Assembly (NCBI GenBank): GCA_946965045.2
Contig: OX337237.1
Coordinates: forward strand, 1,178,001 to 1,242,000
Length of the DNA: 64,000 bases
Source of the DNA: Epithemia pelagica
Lineage: Eukaryota; Bacillariophyta; Bacillariophyceae; Surirellales; Surirellaceae
Direction: 5' to 3'
The notes under the pieces are model-generated. The model was given only the letters and a program-made list of their open reading frames with translations, searched no databases and had not been told where the DNA came from. Each line of letters begins with the position of its first letter. The stretch's first letter is position 1. Positions 54,060 to 63,822 of this stretch are shown here, piece by piece. Made by a program: the position numbers and the translations under genes.

Positions 54060-55868
54060 ATGGATCCTTTCTTGTTGTTGTTTGACACTGAACCCACTGA
54101 CATGCCGCAGAAATCCGACAACATGCAGCAACAACAACAAGGTCGTTGCAACAAGAACAAGCCTCGTCACTTTTCCATTGTGGATGATCCAGAGTTTTGG
54201 GAAGTGTGGTTCGTTACGGCTCTGGAAAGTCTCGACAGTTGTCCACCTCCGCCCCTGACAGAACACGACGACGAGAAAACAGAGCCCTACGACTTGCAGC
54301 ACACTGCAGAATGGTGGGCCGACCGTTTTGATAATGGGAACGGGAACGATCCTTCACGTATGATATCCCAGCATCCGTGGAGTACACGACAGAGACTGTC
54401 ACTGAAACCACACTTGCAGCAGCAACAGCAGCAGCAGCAGCATCCACAACAAGCACAAGGACCATCACCCGATGAGCTTGGTTGGAAGCATCACAACAAC
54501 CGGACCTTGGAGGATCGCGAGCATGGGAATTCTCGACCACCCCGAGCATTTGCCCTCTGGAACAAGAATCAAACCAAGGATTCCTTTCGCGGGGATAAGG
54601 ACACTGCACAACAAACGCCAATTCGAAATCAAGCCGCTTCGCGTCCCCATCGTCGATACCCTCCAGTGTTTGCCAACCTACTGTTACCCTACAATGCGTC
54701 ACCCCCATTGACAACAAACACAACCAATACCTCGGAAACGGGGATGAAAGAAACACTATCCGTCAGCACAACCAATACCACGGAAACGGGGATGAAAGAG
54801 ACTCGATCCGTCACAGCCCCTCTCGACCTTCGGTTGTCTCCACCACAAGAAATGTGCCCCCTTCTCGGCGACGAGACTCTTCCACAACCCCCACTCGTGT
54901 TTCTTGGAAACTTGCGAGTCTTGTCCATGATGGTCTACCCCCTCTTGCTTCTCGTCGTCTTGTTTTTCTGTGACTTGATTCGCACGCGCAATCGCATTCG
55001 GTCCCTCGAACAACGGATGCATCGAGACATGGAACGACACGAAACCGTCTGGAAGCAGCAACAACAACAACAACAACAACCGCCCGCCGTGGATCCCCAA
55101 CTCCAAGAGCAACATCAAGAGCAACTGGAATCCCTGCAGAAGCAAGTGGGGCGTCTGGAACAACAGGTGACTCACAATATCATGTTTGTCCTTCGAATCG
55201 TGTGTCCCGACGTGGTCGAATGGCCGGCTCAGGAATTGCAATCGGAATGGGAACCCTTTGTGTGTGGTCCACCACCATCATCATCACAAGGCAACAGCCA
55301 CAGTCACACAACAAAGACGGACGAAACTACCGTGACGGTGCAAGTGCATTTCTTACTCGTCAACTTGTTGAATCGCTGGATTCGACAACGGGTCTTGATC
55401 CCCACCCAACGACGCAAGGCTGTCTATATGGTGGTCGGATCGGGTACCACGGCCGTCGAGCTCTTGCTGACGCACCGCGAGACGGTCACCCAGGTGGTGC
55501 ACCAATTGCACGAGGTGGGAATTGGTCCCAAACTCGGCCTGGTCTATGCCTATCCGATTGACAATGATTTGGTAGGCATGCCTCCGGAACCAATACCAGA
55601 AAAAGCCGAGGGACCCGAAAACGAAGAGGGACTTCTCCTCGAAGAAACCATGACGACATCCTCGTCGTCTTCGGACGAAGACAAGAAACAACCTGCAATC
55701 GTACCACCATCCCTGCTGATTCCGGCCCAACCCAGTGCCCTACCGGGGCAACCAGCGAGTGCCCCCTCCTCAGCGGTCTTTGTCACGGAGCTCCCGCGAC
55801 ACACCGAAATGAGTGTCATGGACGGAGAGTATGTCCGCATCTCCAGCAGCGTGCTTTCCATGTCATGA
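54060..55868 (+). CDS. Predicted single-pass membrane protein with coiled coil, unknown function
   Basis: 602 residues from ATG 54060 (MDPFLLLFDTEPTDMPQ). The N-terminal half is polar and Q-rich, with a near-perfect short repeat (TNT(S/T)ETGMKETxSV) at about 54720-54800. A hydrophobic segment VLSMMVYPLLLLVVLFFCDLI forms one membrane span. A Q-rich coiled coil follows directly (RIRSLEQRM...QLESLQKQVGRLEQQV). A compact domain then includes VHFLLVNLLNRWIRQRVL and VYMVVGSGTTAVELLLTHRETVTQVV...GIGPKLGLVYAYPID. An acidic/Pro-rich tail ends it. I recognise no family. Orientation and organelle are not determinable. Confidence 0.65.
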   Translation: MDPFLLLFDTEPTDMPQKSDNMQQQQQGRCNKNKPRHFSIVDDPEFWEVWFVTALESLDSCPPPPLTEHDDEKTEPYDLQHTAEWWADRFDNGNGNDPSRMISQHPWSTRQRLSLKPHLQQQQQQQQHPQQAQGPSPDELGWKHHNNRTLEDREHGNSRPPRAFALWNKNQTKDSFRGDKDTAQQTPIRNQAASRPHRRYPPVFANLLLPYNASPPLTTNTTNTSETGMKETLSVSTTNTTETGMKETRSVTAPLDLRLSPPQEMCPLLGDETLPQPPLVFLGNLRVLSMMVYPLLLLVVLFFCDLIRTRNRIRSLEQRMHRDMERHETVWKQQQQQQQQPPAVDPQLQEQHQEQLESLQKQVGRLEQQVTHNIMFVLRIVCPDVVEWPAQELQSEWEPFVCGPPPSSSQGNSHSHTTKTDETTVTVQVHFLLVNLLNRWIRQRVLIPTQRRKAVYMVVGSGTTAVELLLTHRETVTQVVHQLHEVGIGPKLGLVYAYPIDNDLVGMPPEPIPEKAEGPENEEGLLLEETMTTSSSSSDEDKKQPAIVPPSLLIPAQPSALPGQPASAPSSAVFVTELPRHTEMSVMDGEYVRISSSVLSMS

Positions 55869-56261
55869 CGACTTCACTTGGGACATGCCGTAACAGCTGC
55901 AACAACGACAACAACATGACACAGTCTAGTCTCACGACAACTGGATCATGTCCATTCTGGATGGAATGCTGGACTCAACAAGTTCAAAGAGTATTCCCAA
56001 ACTCCCAGACGGTCAATCCTTTTTCGGGTCACCAGTTTTTGCTACAAAATTATGCGACAAAAAGGATTGCAACTCTCCTCACAAAAGCGGAGGACTACGC
56101 GAAAGCCGCCAGGTTTCGATCCCCAGGCACTCGGACAAGCAAGACACACAACAGCCGTTTCGAACCGAGCCTGTTTTTACAATAGCTAGTTGTATCATTA
56201 GTTTGTTTAATTTGTTTTCGTTTTTTCCCAATTATATACACTGTACCTGCTATAAACAGTT
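55869..56261. other. Convergent 3' interval
   Basis: 393 bp between convergent genes, nothing recognised. Confidence 0.45.
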
Positions 56262-57092
56262 TCATAATCGACTCTGTTCGCCCACATCGGGCTGGGCCGT
56301 CTTGGTGTCGGTCGTTTGTTTGGGGGGAGGTGTCTTGTTGTTGTTGTTGTTGTTGTTTTGGGATTGATCTCGGAGTGCCTTGGCGCGTTGATAGGCCGGA
56401 CGACCATGACACCGATCGAGGTACGCCACGACATGAGTGGGATAGGTTTCGTGCCACCCATACACCTTGGCCCAATCCAAACAATGAACGTACAAAATGT
56501 CAGCTGCCGTAAACTGGTTGCCCAGGAGAAACCCTCCTTCGTCTGACGACTCGTCCTGATTTGTGGTGGTCGTCATGGCTTGTTTCAGCTGGTTGGACAG
56601 AACTTGATTCATTTGTTCAAAATGATTCCGACACGGCTGTTCCATTTCGGGGACATGGCCAAAATACCGGCCCAGGGCTGTATGTTTCCGATACACCCAA
56701 AGGGCTTGGGCATCCAATTCGGACATGAGAAACAAAATGGTTTGATCGTACAAGGCTCGTTCCTTGGTTCCCGCTGTAGGTACCAATGTACCACTGGAAT
56801 ACTTGTCTCCCAAATAATTGTTAATCGCCATGGATTCCGCCAGTATAAAGGGTGGGTCGTCGTCGTTGTTGCTGTCCTTGTCATCTGCCTTGAGTTGGTC
56901 CAAGGAAGGAGCACTGGTTTCAATCAGCACTGGTACTTTACCAGCAGGATTGTACTTTTTGACACCTCGCGTTTGCGGCAGAGTGGAATGAAGTTCGTAC
57001 GGTACACCCAATTCTTCCATCATCCAAATGCATCGAAAGGCCCGTGACCATGCTGGACCCACGAGATGGTAATGCTCGGTGGGTGACAACAT
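56262..57092 (-). CDS. Glutathione S-transferase-like protein
   Basis: 276 residues, ATG 57092. The N-terminal thioredoxin-like domain runs from about 5 to 100: HLVGPAWSRAFRCIWMMEELGVPYE, NPAGKVPVL with the cis-Pro, and AESMAINNYLGDKY, where ES is the glutathione-binding pair. A helical C-terminal domain spans about 110-240 (FLLGNQFTAADILYVHCLDWA is the N-capping box region). A Ser in PAWSR occupies the catalytic-residue region, suiting Ser-type or related GSTs. An N-rich and charged tail extends past the fold. A TTG-rich stretch encodes the N run. It conjugates or reduces electrophiles with glutathione; the substrate is unknown. Confidence 0.88.
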   Translation of the reverse strand: MLSPTEHYHLVGPAWSRAFRCIWMMEELGVPYELHSTLPQTRGVKKYNPAGKVPVLIETSAPSLDQLKADDKDSNNDDDPPFILAESMAINNYLGDKYSSGTLVPTAGTKERALYDQTILFLMSELDAQALWVYRKHTALGRYFGHVPEMEQPCRNHFEQMNQVLSNQLKQAMTTTTNQDESSDEGGFLLGNQFTAADILYVHCLDWAKVYGWHETYPTHVVAYLDRCHGRPAYQRAKALRDQSQNNNNNNNKTPPPKQTTDTKTAQPDVGEQSRL

Positions 57093-57261
57093 TTTTTTAT
57101 GGTCTTGTGCCTGGGTTTCGGATTGCTGTCGACGAGGAATGGTGCAGGGCTATCCAAGACAGTCGTCTCTATCTTATGGTAGAATGACAGCACACTCGGA
57201 CTCGGTGGGCACCAAGAGGATGGATCTGTTCCATAATGTTCCAGCCGACCAAAGAGTGGTG

Positions 57262-57964
57262 AGGTTCGGTCTTATGGGAGCGTGATATTTTCTCATATCA
57301 TAATTTTTGCGCGCGTGTCCTGACATGGCAGCGTGACAAGATGATAAGGATGAATATCATGCGCAAATTTTTTACGCATGATATTCATCCTTATCATCCT
57401 ATCACGCTGGAGAATGTCTTTCAGCGCGCAAAAATTATGATATGAGAAAATATCACGCTCCCATACCGTAAATGTTGGGTCTATTGCACCATTGCTTTAT
57501 TGCACCAAACGTATGATTTAACTGCTAAAGGAGCCTGTCTGCCAGAAATTCGCCCGCCCTTCCCTCCAACAGAGCCCCACTTGCTCTAAGAGGTATATAA
57601 AGAAGAAATCATAGTTGTAGTGGAGAGCGTGGGGGGAGAGACCATGCCAAAAAATCCTTATCTTTCACGAACTGACTGCATACATTTCGACCTTATATAA
57701 CATTAGAAGGGTAGGTCCGATCTTAATGAAACGCAGTGATTCGGAAAGCGCGTGACGAGCTCTTTAAAATGATGGTCTCACCATCGGTCAATTCAATAGT
57801 GTTCTTGAGTTACTCTTTCAAGCAATTTCTGGAATTATTCTATTATAGATTCAAAAAATTAACCACCAATCCGTTGAGGCCTACTACTTGGGCCTATAGT
57901 AAAAAGCATCCGGTCAATCAACGGATGGTGCAATAGACCCAACATTTACGGTAAGACCGAACCT
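57262..57964. mobile_element. MITE-like element with 40-bp TIRs, left arm split by another element
   Basis: The right arm (about 57925-57964) is the reverse complement of the left arm, which reads AGGTTCGGTCTTA at 57262-57274 and resumes CCGTAAATG at 57466. About 40 bases of TIR are recovered once the inner element is ignored. The interior has no ORF of note. No clear target-site duplication was seen. Confidence 0.7.
57275..57463. mobile_element. 189-bp palindromic MITE with TA target duplication, nested
   Basis: Perfect or near-perfect 41-base terminal inverted repeats (TGGGAGCGTGATATTTTC...GCGCGC) flank a second internal hairpin (ATGATAAGG...ATCATGCG and complement). The element is flanked by TA at 57273-57274 and 57464-57465. 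The uninterrupted host sequence is visible in the opposite TIR of the outer element, where a single TA stands, so the insertion and TA duplication are directly demonstrated. TA duplication is the mark of Tc1/mariner-type transposition. Confidence 0.9.
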
Positions 57965-58010
57965 GAGAAATGATGGTTGCAATTGCAATATCTGCAATGC
58001 GTGTCGACCG

Positions 58011-58709
58011 TCACCCCCTAGCGGGGGTGGCTAAGAGGGTTTAATTTCGTGTAGCCATCGGCAGGCATATCTCATTTTCACAACCACGATAACAACACGA
58101 CAATCAAACTTTGTTGTTGCTGGTGACCTCCTATGATCACCCCATCATGATCCGACCATCGTGTGATTCATATTAGTACCATGGTAGTGCATTGTGAGCG
58201 GCACAGTGCATGAGGGTCACTCTAGGCAAGGATGAAAATAGTGGCCCAGCTTTATGGCACGACACGAGACCATGATGGCCCCCAAAACCCATGGGAATAG
58301 AGGTCCTGCTGTCGATACACTCCGTTACTACTGTTATGTATATTTAGTACCATTAGGTGTCGAAACAATGAATGAAAAGAGCCATGCATCCCTCTGAGAT
58401 GCTTCGTTCGAAATGGTGAGGCGTTGCTTCCGTATGACCGTGCCACGAGGCATGGTGCCTGTGAACCAGCTCCACAATAGACTCAACCTTCATATTTTGG
58501 CCATGCAGATGTATCCTACGCTATTGGTTAGAGGCCTATGACTCGCCCGACAGGTACCAAGTGGTGCAACACCGAGGTCCGTGTTGTTATCGCGATGGAT
58601 GGAATGAGATATGCCTGTCGACTACCTAGAAACAGGTTATTTTTCTACCAGAGAGATGGGGGTGTTTCAACGAAATTACAACCTCAAAAACACCCCCGCT
58701 AGGGGGTCG
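58011..58709. mobile_element. Degenerate fold-back element
   Basis: Its ends carry CCCCCTAGCGGGGGTG near 58014 and its complement near 58692. Inside these, GCAGGCATATCTCATT and ATAACAACACG near 58051-58100 recur inverted near 58577-58620, interrupted by indels. No ORF. This reads as an older, diverged inverted-repeat transposon. Confidence 0.6.
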
Positions 58710-58984
58710 GGCGTCATCATCGCGGAGACACACCCCAGCGTCATCATCTCCATTCACGGATTCGCAGGACCGGGTTACCTCCCAGAGCGGACGGACTAGC
58801 CATGGCGGTAGCCATAGAGGGAAGTACTCCTACAAGGTCCCTTGTTACAAAACTTGTCTTTATTCATGGCGCTTACCGAGTAAACGATGCACATGACTGC
58901 TACTGATGTAGGAGTAATCACCAACCAACCGGTTGTCACCAAGCATTGCGGTAATCATCGCAGCAAGCCTTCCGTTGAAGCTTA

Positions 58985-59053
58985 ACATCGGTAAACGGGC
59001 AAATCTCGCTTCAAGACACTGACTTTGCGTTCTGTTGGAATCCCCAACCAATT
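58985..59053 (-). pseudogene. 69-bp fragment of the TrmB gene 3' end
   Basis: It matches 60579-60647, the coding DNA for the PTERE...PVYR C-terminal motif of the TrmB gene, with roughly eight mismatches and no gap. Similarity does not extend on either side. It sits about 100 bp beyond the stop of the glycosyltransferase gene, on the same strand as TrmB. Confidence 0.8.
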
Positions 59054-59151
59054 TGTCCTTCTGGAAATGAACTCCAGCAAAAATAGTTCTTCACGACAAT
59101 GGAACGAGATCAAGGGAAGGATCAAGAAGGATACTGTCCCACGTCTCGTGG

Positions 59152-60333
59152 TTATTTGTCCCTCGCAAAAGAGCCCTGTACGACGGAATATTTCCATGCC
59201 TGATAAAACTCACGACCGGTATTGGGGTCCACCACAATATCCTTGTCCCGACCGGTCGTTTTCAAAATGTGTCGCCTCCGATACCGTAAAAACAAGCGTT
59301 CCCATCCCTTGGCAAAATCAGCCTTGACAAAGGCATCGCTCTGGATATAGTCGCGCATGGCTTCCAACAATTGTCGCTTGGACATTCTGTAAATGGCAGA
59401 CATGTCTAATTCTAGAACGGGCAAGTTCTCAAACTGTTTGTGGGTCCCACCCGGTCGAGCAGGCACAATGGGAATGATACCCAAGATTAACCATTCGTAG
59501 GTTCGATAGCAATCCCATCCCGCACCCTTGGGACTTATTCCAAACAAATACTGGGATCCGGCTCGATAAATTTCCACATTAGACATTTGGCTGGAAGTAC
59601 ACGAAATAGAATCACGTCTTGGGTTGGCTGTGACAATGTCACACAAAAAATCCCAAAGCGGTCCTCGCCACAATTTGGCGTATTCATGAACGCCAAATTT
59701 GACAAAGAGAGTATCGTAAAATGCATTGTCAATGGCCGTCGAAGTGGCATTGGGATCATCCAACACCTTCCAAACACTTGCGTTGGTCCATCGTTCCATT
59801 TGGACCCCGGAAAAGGGATTGGCGTAGTTCCTCAATTCCAAGTATCGATTAAAGAGTCGACTTTGTTCAAACCACTTGGCGAGTCCCAATGGAAAACTCT
59901 CGAATTTGCTCACGGCAAGGTCGTAGTGTTCATTCTTGGGGATATTGGTCAGCAATGGTGATTGTCCATACCATTTGAGCAATTTCTGTTCCGTCCCCAA
60001 TCGTTCGCCAAAGCTGAATGGCGAATCCGCATCGGATTCATTCGTAATAATCACAAAGGGGACAGTGATGTTGGGTAACAGTTGAGTAAAAAATTCCTCG
60101 AGTAAATTGCCATGATTATCAATTTGAAAAATAGTACCCGGTTGCAAGCAGGGAAATACCAAAGTGTCAAGACCCAGCTGTTGTTTGCCCTCTGTGGAAA
60201 AGAAACGAAGTCCATCGCGATTGTGATATTTTTCCAAACACAAATCGGCAATATCCAAACTATCGACAGTATTATCATCATTTGCATCGGGGATGGGCAA
60301 GTCCAAACACGGAAGGTTATCGTCTACTGTCAT
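59152..60333 (-). CDS. GT47 exostosin-like glycosyltransferase (N-terminus uncertain)
   Basis: 393 residues from ATG 60333; the frame runs 12 bases further without an ATG and then meets a stop. The C-terminal core FGISPKGAGWDCYRTYEWLILGIIPIV is the exostosin (GT47) nucleotide-sugar binding signature. KFESFPLGLAKWFEQ and WRGPLWDFLCDIVTANPRR match flanking conserved segments. These enzymes usually act in the Golgi as type II membrane proteins. No anchor is seen here, so an upstream exon may be missing from the model or the protein is soluble. The substrate is unknown. Confidence 0.75.
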   Translation of the reverse strand: MTVDDNLPCLDLPIPDANDDNTVDSLDIADLCLEKYHNRDGLRFFSTEGKQQLGLDTLVFPCLQPGTIFQIDNHGNLLEEFFTQLLPNITVPFVIITNESDADSPFSFGERLGTEQKLLKWYGQSPLLTNIPKNEHYDLAVSKFESFPLGLAKWFEQSRLFNRYLELRNYANPFSGVQMERWTNASVWKVLDDPNATSTAIDNAFYDTLFVKFGVHEYAKLWRGPLWDFLCDIVTANPRRDSISCTSSQMSNVEIYRAGSQYLFGISPKGAGWDCYRTYEWLILGIIPIVPARPGGTHKQFENLPVLELDMSAIYRMSKRQLLEAMRDYIQSDAFVKADFAKGWERLFLRYRRRHILKTTGRDKDIVVDPNTGREFYQAWKYSVVQGSFARDK

Positions 60334-60524
60334 TTTCACTTCCAAATCTATCCAAGGTATGTATGACTCTCCTTACATCTTTCTGCATGATATTTTGCTT
60401 TTGGACCTTTGCATACATTCCTAGACCGAGAGCATAGCCAACATTGCAGCGACTGTCTCTTGACGATGGACATTCTACATGCAAGTACAAGCAGGAGGAG
60501 CAACGGGGTATCGTCAGGACTGGT

Positions 60525-61838
60525 TCATTCGATTTTGCTGTACGAATCGGGATGAATCGCACTGGTCCGGTAAAACAGACATCGGTAGACAGGCAAATCT
60601 CGCTTCAAGACGCTGACTTCGCGTTCTGTTGGAATCCTCAACCAATTGACGGACAAATACTCGGTCGGTGGTGCCGAATCGACAAAGTAGGTACTGGCAT
60701 TGCCAAACACCTGTCGCATCGACTCCAAGACAACCAACACATCGGATTGGAGAAAGACAACTCCTGTTTCGGGTGGCATGTACCGTGCCAACGTGTCCAC
60801 CAAGGCGTCTGTGACGACCCGTCGTTTGGCATGCTGTGTCTTGAAATGAGGGTCCGGAAATTGAATTGTGACGCGTTCCAGCAGTAGCCGATCTTGCAAC
60901 GGTTGAGTATCTGCTGCGCCATTGACAACTATGTCGTCCGCGTTGTTGCTGGTGGTGGTGCTTGTTGTGAAGGATGCTTCGTGATACAATCGCAACAAGC
61001 GATCGAGATCGACATTGGCATTGCATCCCAAAAATTCGACAACACCCGTCAAGTTGTGTACCCCTACACGATCCTTGGCAAGCTGAGCAACAGGTGGTCG
61101 AACTTCCAATCCCAAATAATTGTAGGGAAAGTCGTCCGTAGTGGACGATAGTTGTGACTGAGAGGAATGTGTCTCGTCAATGTGCGCTTCCGAACGACCA
61201 CCCTCGTGTGCTGCCAAGTCGAGCAAAAATCCTCCCTTTCCACAACCAATATCCAAATGAAGAGGTTTGCTCCCAGAGCAATCTTTAAAGACGTTTCGGG
61301 GCCATTGGTCCGACGATAAGAGAGTAGGGACTTGATACTTTCGTGCCAATGGATTCACGTGTTGTCGAAAACGAAGGTTGTTATTGCGTTTTTTCACCCT
61401 CAAGGTTTCCTTGACACTGGAGGAGTTCCACGTACACTCAGGCATCATTGTCGAAGATGGCATGGAGTGATTCTCATGAGCATCATCATTATTTTCCTTC
61501 TGTCCTTTGTCATCGGCAACATTGTTGGCGTCTAGGAGAACATTTTGTTCTGATGGATTGTCATTCAACGTACTGAAGCATGCGGAAGATGGCCGACTTT
61601 GAAAAACTCCTGAAGATCGAGACGGGGTGTTGACGGGTCTCGTACTTTGGTATTCGCTGGTCCTCGAATAATGGAACGCGTTGGAGAGTGCCGTGGGTGG
61701 ATATCCTCGGCGTCGATTCGCCAATGCGGAGAAGCTTGATCTAAACATCGGTTTCATCAATTGGAAAGTACTTGATGAAGTTAGAACCATTGTAAGCAAG
61801 AGTATAAGCATCATGGTGAAGCGTAGATATACCGACAT
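60525..61838 (-). CDS. trmB: tRNA (guanine-N7-)-methyltransferase TrmB, plastid-targeted
   Basis: 437 residues, ATG 61838. It methylates G46 of tRNA with S-adenosylmethionine. Motifs: DIGCGKGGFLLDLA (about 196-209, SAM site), NYLGLEVR (about 240), FPDPHFKTQHAKRR (about 327-340, catalytic/tRNA region) and PTEREV...PVYR (about 403-419). These are the TrmB hallmarks. The first 195 residues are an extension: a signal peptide (MMLILLLTMVLTSSS) ending before TFQ, then a Ser/Arg-rich transit-like region, as in diatom plastid proteins. Two loop insertions (about 215-238 and 290-315) are S/T/N-rich. A 69-bp piece of its 3' coding region recurs at 58985. Confidence 0.9.
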   Translation of the reverse strand: MSVYLRFTMMLILLLTMVLTSSSTFQLMKPMFRSSFSALANRRRGYPPTALSNAFHYSRTSEYQSTRPVNTPSRSSGVFQSRPSSACFSTLNDNPSEQNVLLDANNVADDKGQKENNDDAHENHSMPSSTMMPECTWNSSSVKETLRVKKRNNNLRFRQHVNPLARKYQVPTLLSSDQWPRNVFKDCSGSKPLHLDIGCGKGGFLLDLAAHEGGRSEAHIDETHSSQSQLSSTTDDFPYNYLGLEVRPPVAQLAKDRVGVHNLTGVVEFLGCNANVDLDRLLRLYHEASFTTSTTTSNNADDIVVNGAADTQPLQDRLLLERVTIQFPDPHFKTQHAKRRVVTDALVDTLARYMPPETGVVFLQSDVLVVLESMRQVFGNASTYFVDSAPPTEYLSVNWLRIPTEREVSVLKRDLPVYRCLFYRTSAIHPDSYSKIE

Positions 61839-63131
61839 GGGATCTTTGTGAGAATTTGGATGGTAGAGATTGCACCGGGCGCGGGACGCTGGAGTGTGTA
61901 CAATTCATTGGCTCGCTCCATAGCTAGGAGTAGCAGGACGAATATGGACGCCTCCAGCTAGATCATGATGGATACTCCTACTTCTACTTTTAGGAGTTGA
62001 TCGTTTTGTCAACGCAATAGCACCTTCGTTTGATGAGCCTCGACTTTGGAGACCGTTCAAGTGCAAACTGGGGCTCAAGAGAGAACGGTCGAAGTTGAAA
62101 TTGTCAAAATCGAGGCAACGCAGCTCGGTCAAACACCCTTCATGCCACAAGTGAGAAGCCAACGAGGCATTGGAACCCGGCAGAACAAGAAAGGCGAATG
62201 ACTATCATGAAGTAAGTCTATTGATCTGATCATGGAAACGTCGCAAAGATAGCGAGAGAGTCCGGAAAGTCGAAAAAAGAAAAACTAGCGCTAGCAGAAA
62301 CTCTCTAGAGGGTGGGTCGGAAGATCCATGTGTATTCATGGACTATGGACACCCTTCCATTTGCGTCGATTATCATGCCCGTCGAGTCAACCCATAACCG
62401 ATAGACATCATCTATCATCTATCATCTCTCTGTTGTGTTGTCGTCGTCGATAGACATTCCCGGATCCCGGAATGACGCGCTCAAGGCCCAATGTTAAATC
62501 TTGTGATGACCCGGATGGATTGCTCCCCACGCGCTTTCCTCTCCTTCAACCTGGCAATTTGAGAAAATTCGAGAGACGTTATTTTGATGAACATGAGTAC
62601 CGCATAAGAATACTCTATACGTTTTATGTACTATGTGAGCGACTCATCACTCATCACATCTGCGTAAGACACGTGCTGGCACGCCCGACACCCCACGACC
62701 GCTCTCCATCCATGAATGTCAAAGATACCTTTGACTCACAATTCGCGATCTTTCCATCACTCTCGCTTCAACACTCTCCCCGCGCAGTGGTCCATTTTCT
62801 CGCAACAATCAAACATCCATTACACACCAAGAAAAGAAGTCAAGAATACTAACTAACTTCTGATTCGAAAACGAATTCGGGGAGCTGGAAACAAGACTGT
62901 TGGCGCTTGGTGTCACCTTTCTCACTGACTTGACCGAAGCATCGCTCTTTGTTGGGTTTTCCCGTGATTGGAGTCCTTCGTACATATCTGGTTTGTACTT
63001 GGGGCGTGAGGGTTTTTCTCATGATTCAAAGCAGCCGGACCAACACGGTCACTTCGTCTCCGTTTGCGGTAGTTGTGGAACCAGCAGCAGCACTGCGTGG
63101 TCCTTGCAACAACGATAGCGGTGGTGGTCAT
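61839..63131. promoter_or_regulatory. Divergent intergenic region, TrmB and Alba genes
   Basis: 1.29 kb containing the promoters of two divergently transcribed genes. A short ATCTATC-type repeat lies near 62406-62430. No further gene is supported; the open frames present have no recognisable domain. Confidence 0.5.
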
Positions 63132-63822
63132 ATGGAAAAGTATCGGCTGGTGCAGGAGCACAAAGCGGAAGAGTCTGAGGATTTCCTGGGCACTCAGACC
63201 AGTGGCAACCTTCCGGAAGTGCGAATCACACAAAAAGGGAAACCGAGGAATTACATTTCCTATGCCATGAACCTGTTTGTACGTCCAAGTTGATGTTGAA
63301 GTGTCCTTTGCTTTGCGATTTTCTCAAAAGGAATTCATTTGTTTCCTTCCTTTCATATTTTCTGTTTTGGTGTCTCTTGGTGTTGCGCATGGTCTTCAGG
63401 AGTCTGGACAGGTCACGATTGTTCTCAAGGCCATGGGGCGTGCCATCAACAAGGCAGTTACAATTGCAGAAATATTAAAGCGGAAGATGCCTCTGCATCA
63501 ATGGAATAATGTTTCGTCTGTGGAGATGATCGATGTCTATGAACCAGTGGAAGAAGGATTGGATGTGGTAACATCACGGAGATATGTCTCTTGTATGCAG
63601 ATCACACTGTCTCTCACATTAGCCGAGTCCAATTCCACGCTTCATCCCGGGTACCAGGCTCCTCTTGTGGAGGAGGAAATGCATCAACAACAACAACAAC
63701 ATCATCACCACTCCGGTCCAGCGGTGGCTGCCCCCGTCTCATCCCAACATCCGCCTCATCCCCATGGGGGTGGTGGCGGTGGAGGTCCCCTGGGTGCTGG
63801 ATTCATGATTGCATCGCCCTGA
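63132..63822 (+). CDS. Alba-domain nucleic-acid-binding protein, two exons
   Basis: The model is join(63132..63278, 63400..63822), 189 residues, with a GTACGT...TTCAG intron of 121 bases and phase 0 junction. The Alba fold is split by the intron: VRITQKGKPRNYISYAMNLF in exon 1, then VTIVLKAMGRAINKAVTIAEILKRK and VSSVEMIDVY in exon 2. In eukaryotes Alba proteins bind RNA (RNase P/MRP subunits, translation control) or DNA. The C-terminal tail is Q/H-rich then G/P-rich (HHHHSG...GGGGGGGPLG), without the RGG boxes of some Alba-2 types. A 22-residue lead precedes the fold. Confidence 0.9.

Noticed and set aside
59152-60345. Start of the glycosyltransferase at 60345
   Set aside because: That codon is TTG, which is not expected as a start in a nuclear eukaryotic gene; ATG 60333 was used instead.
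62472-62852. 126-residue frame between TrmB and Alba genes
   Set aside because: No domain, no splice or context support, and composition typical of random frames.
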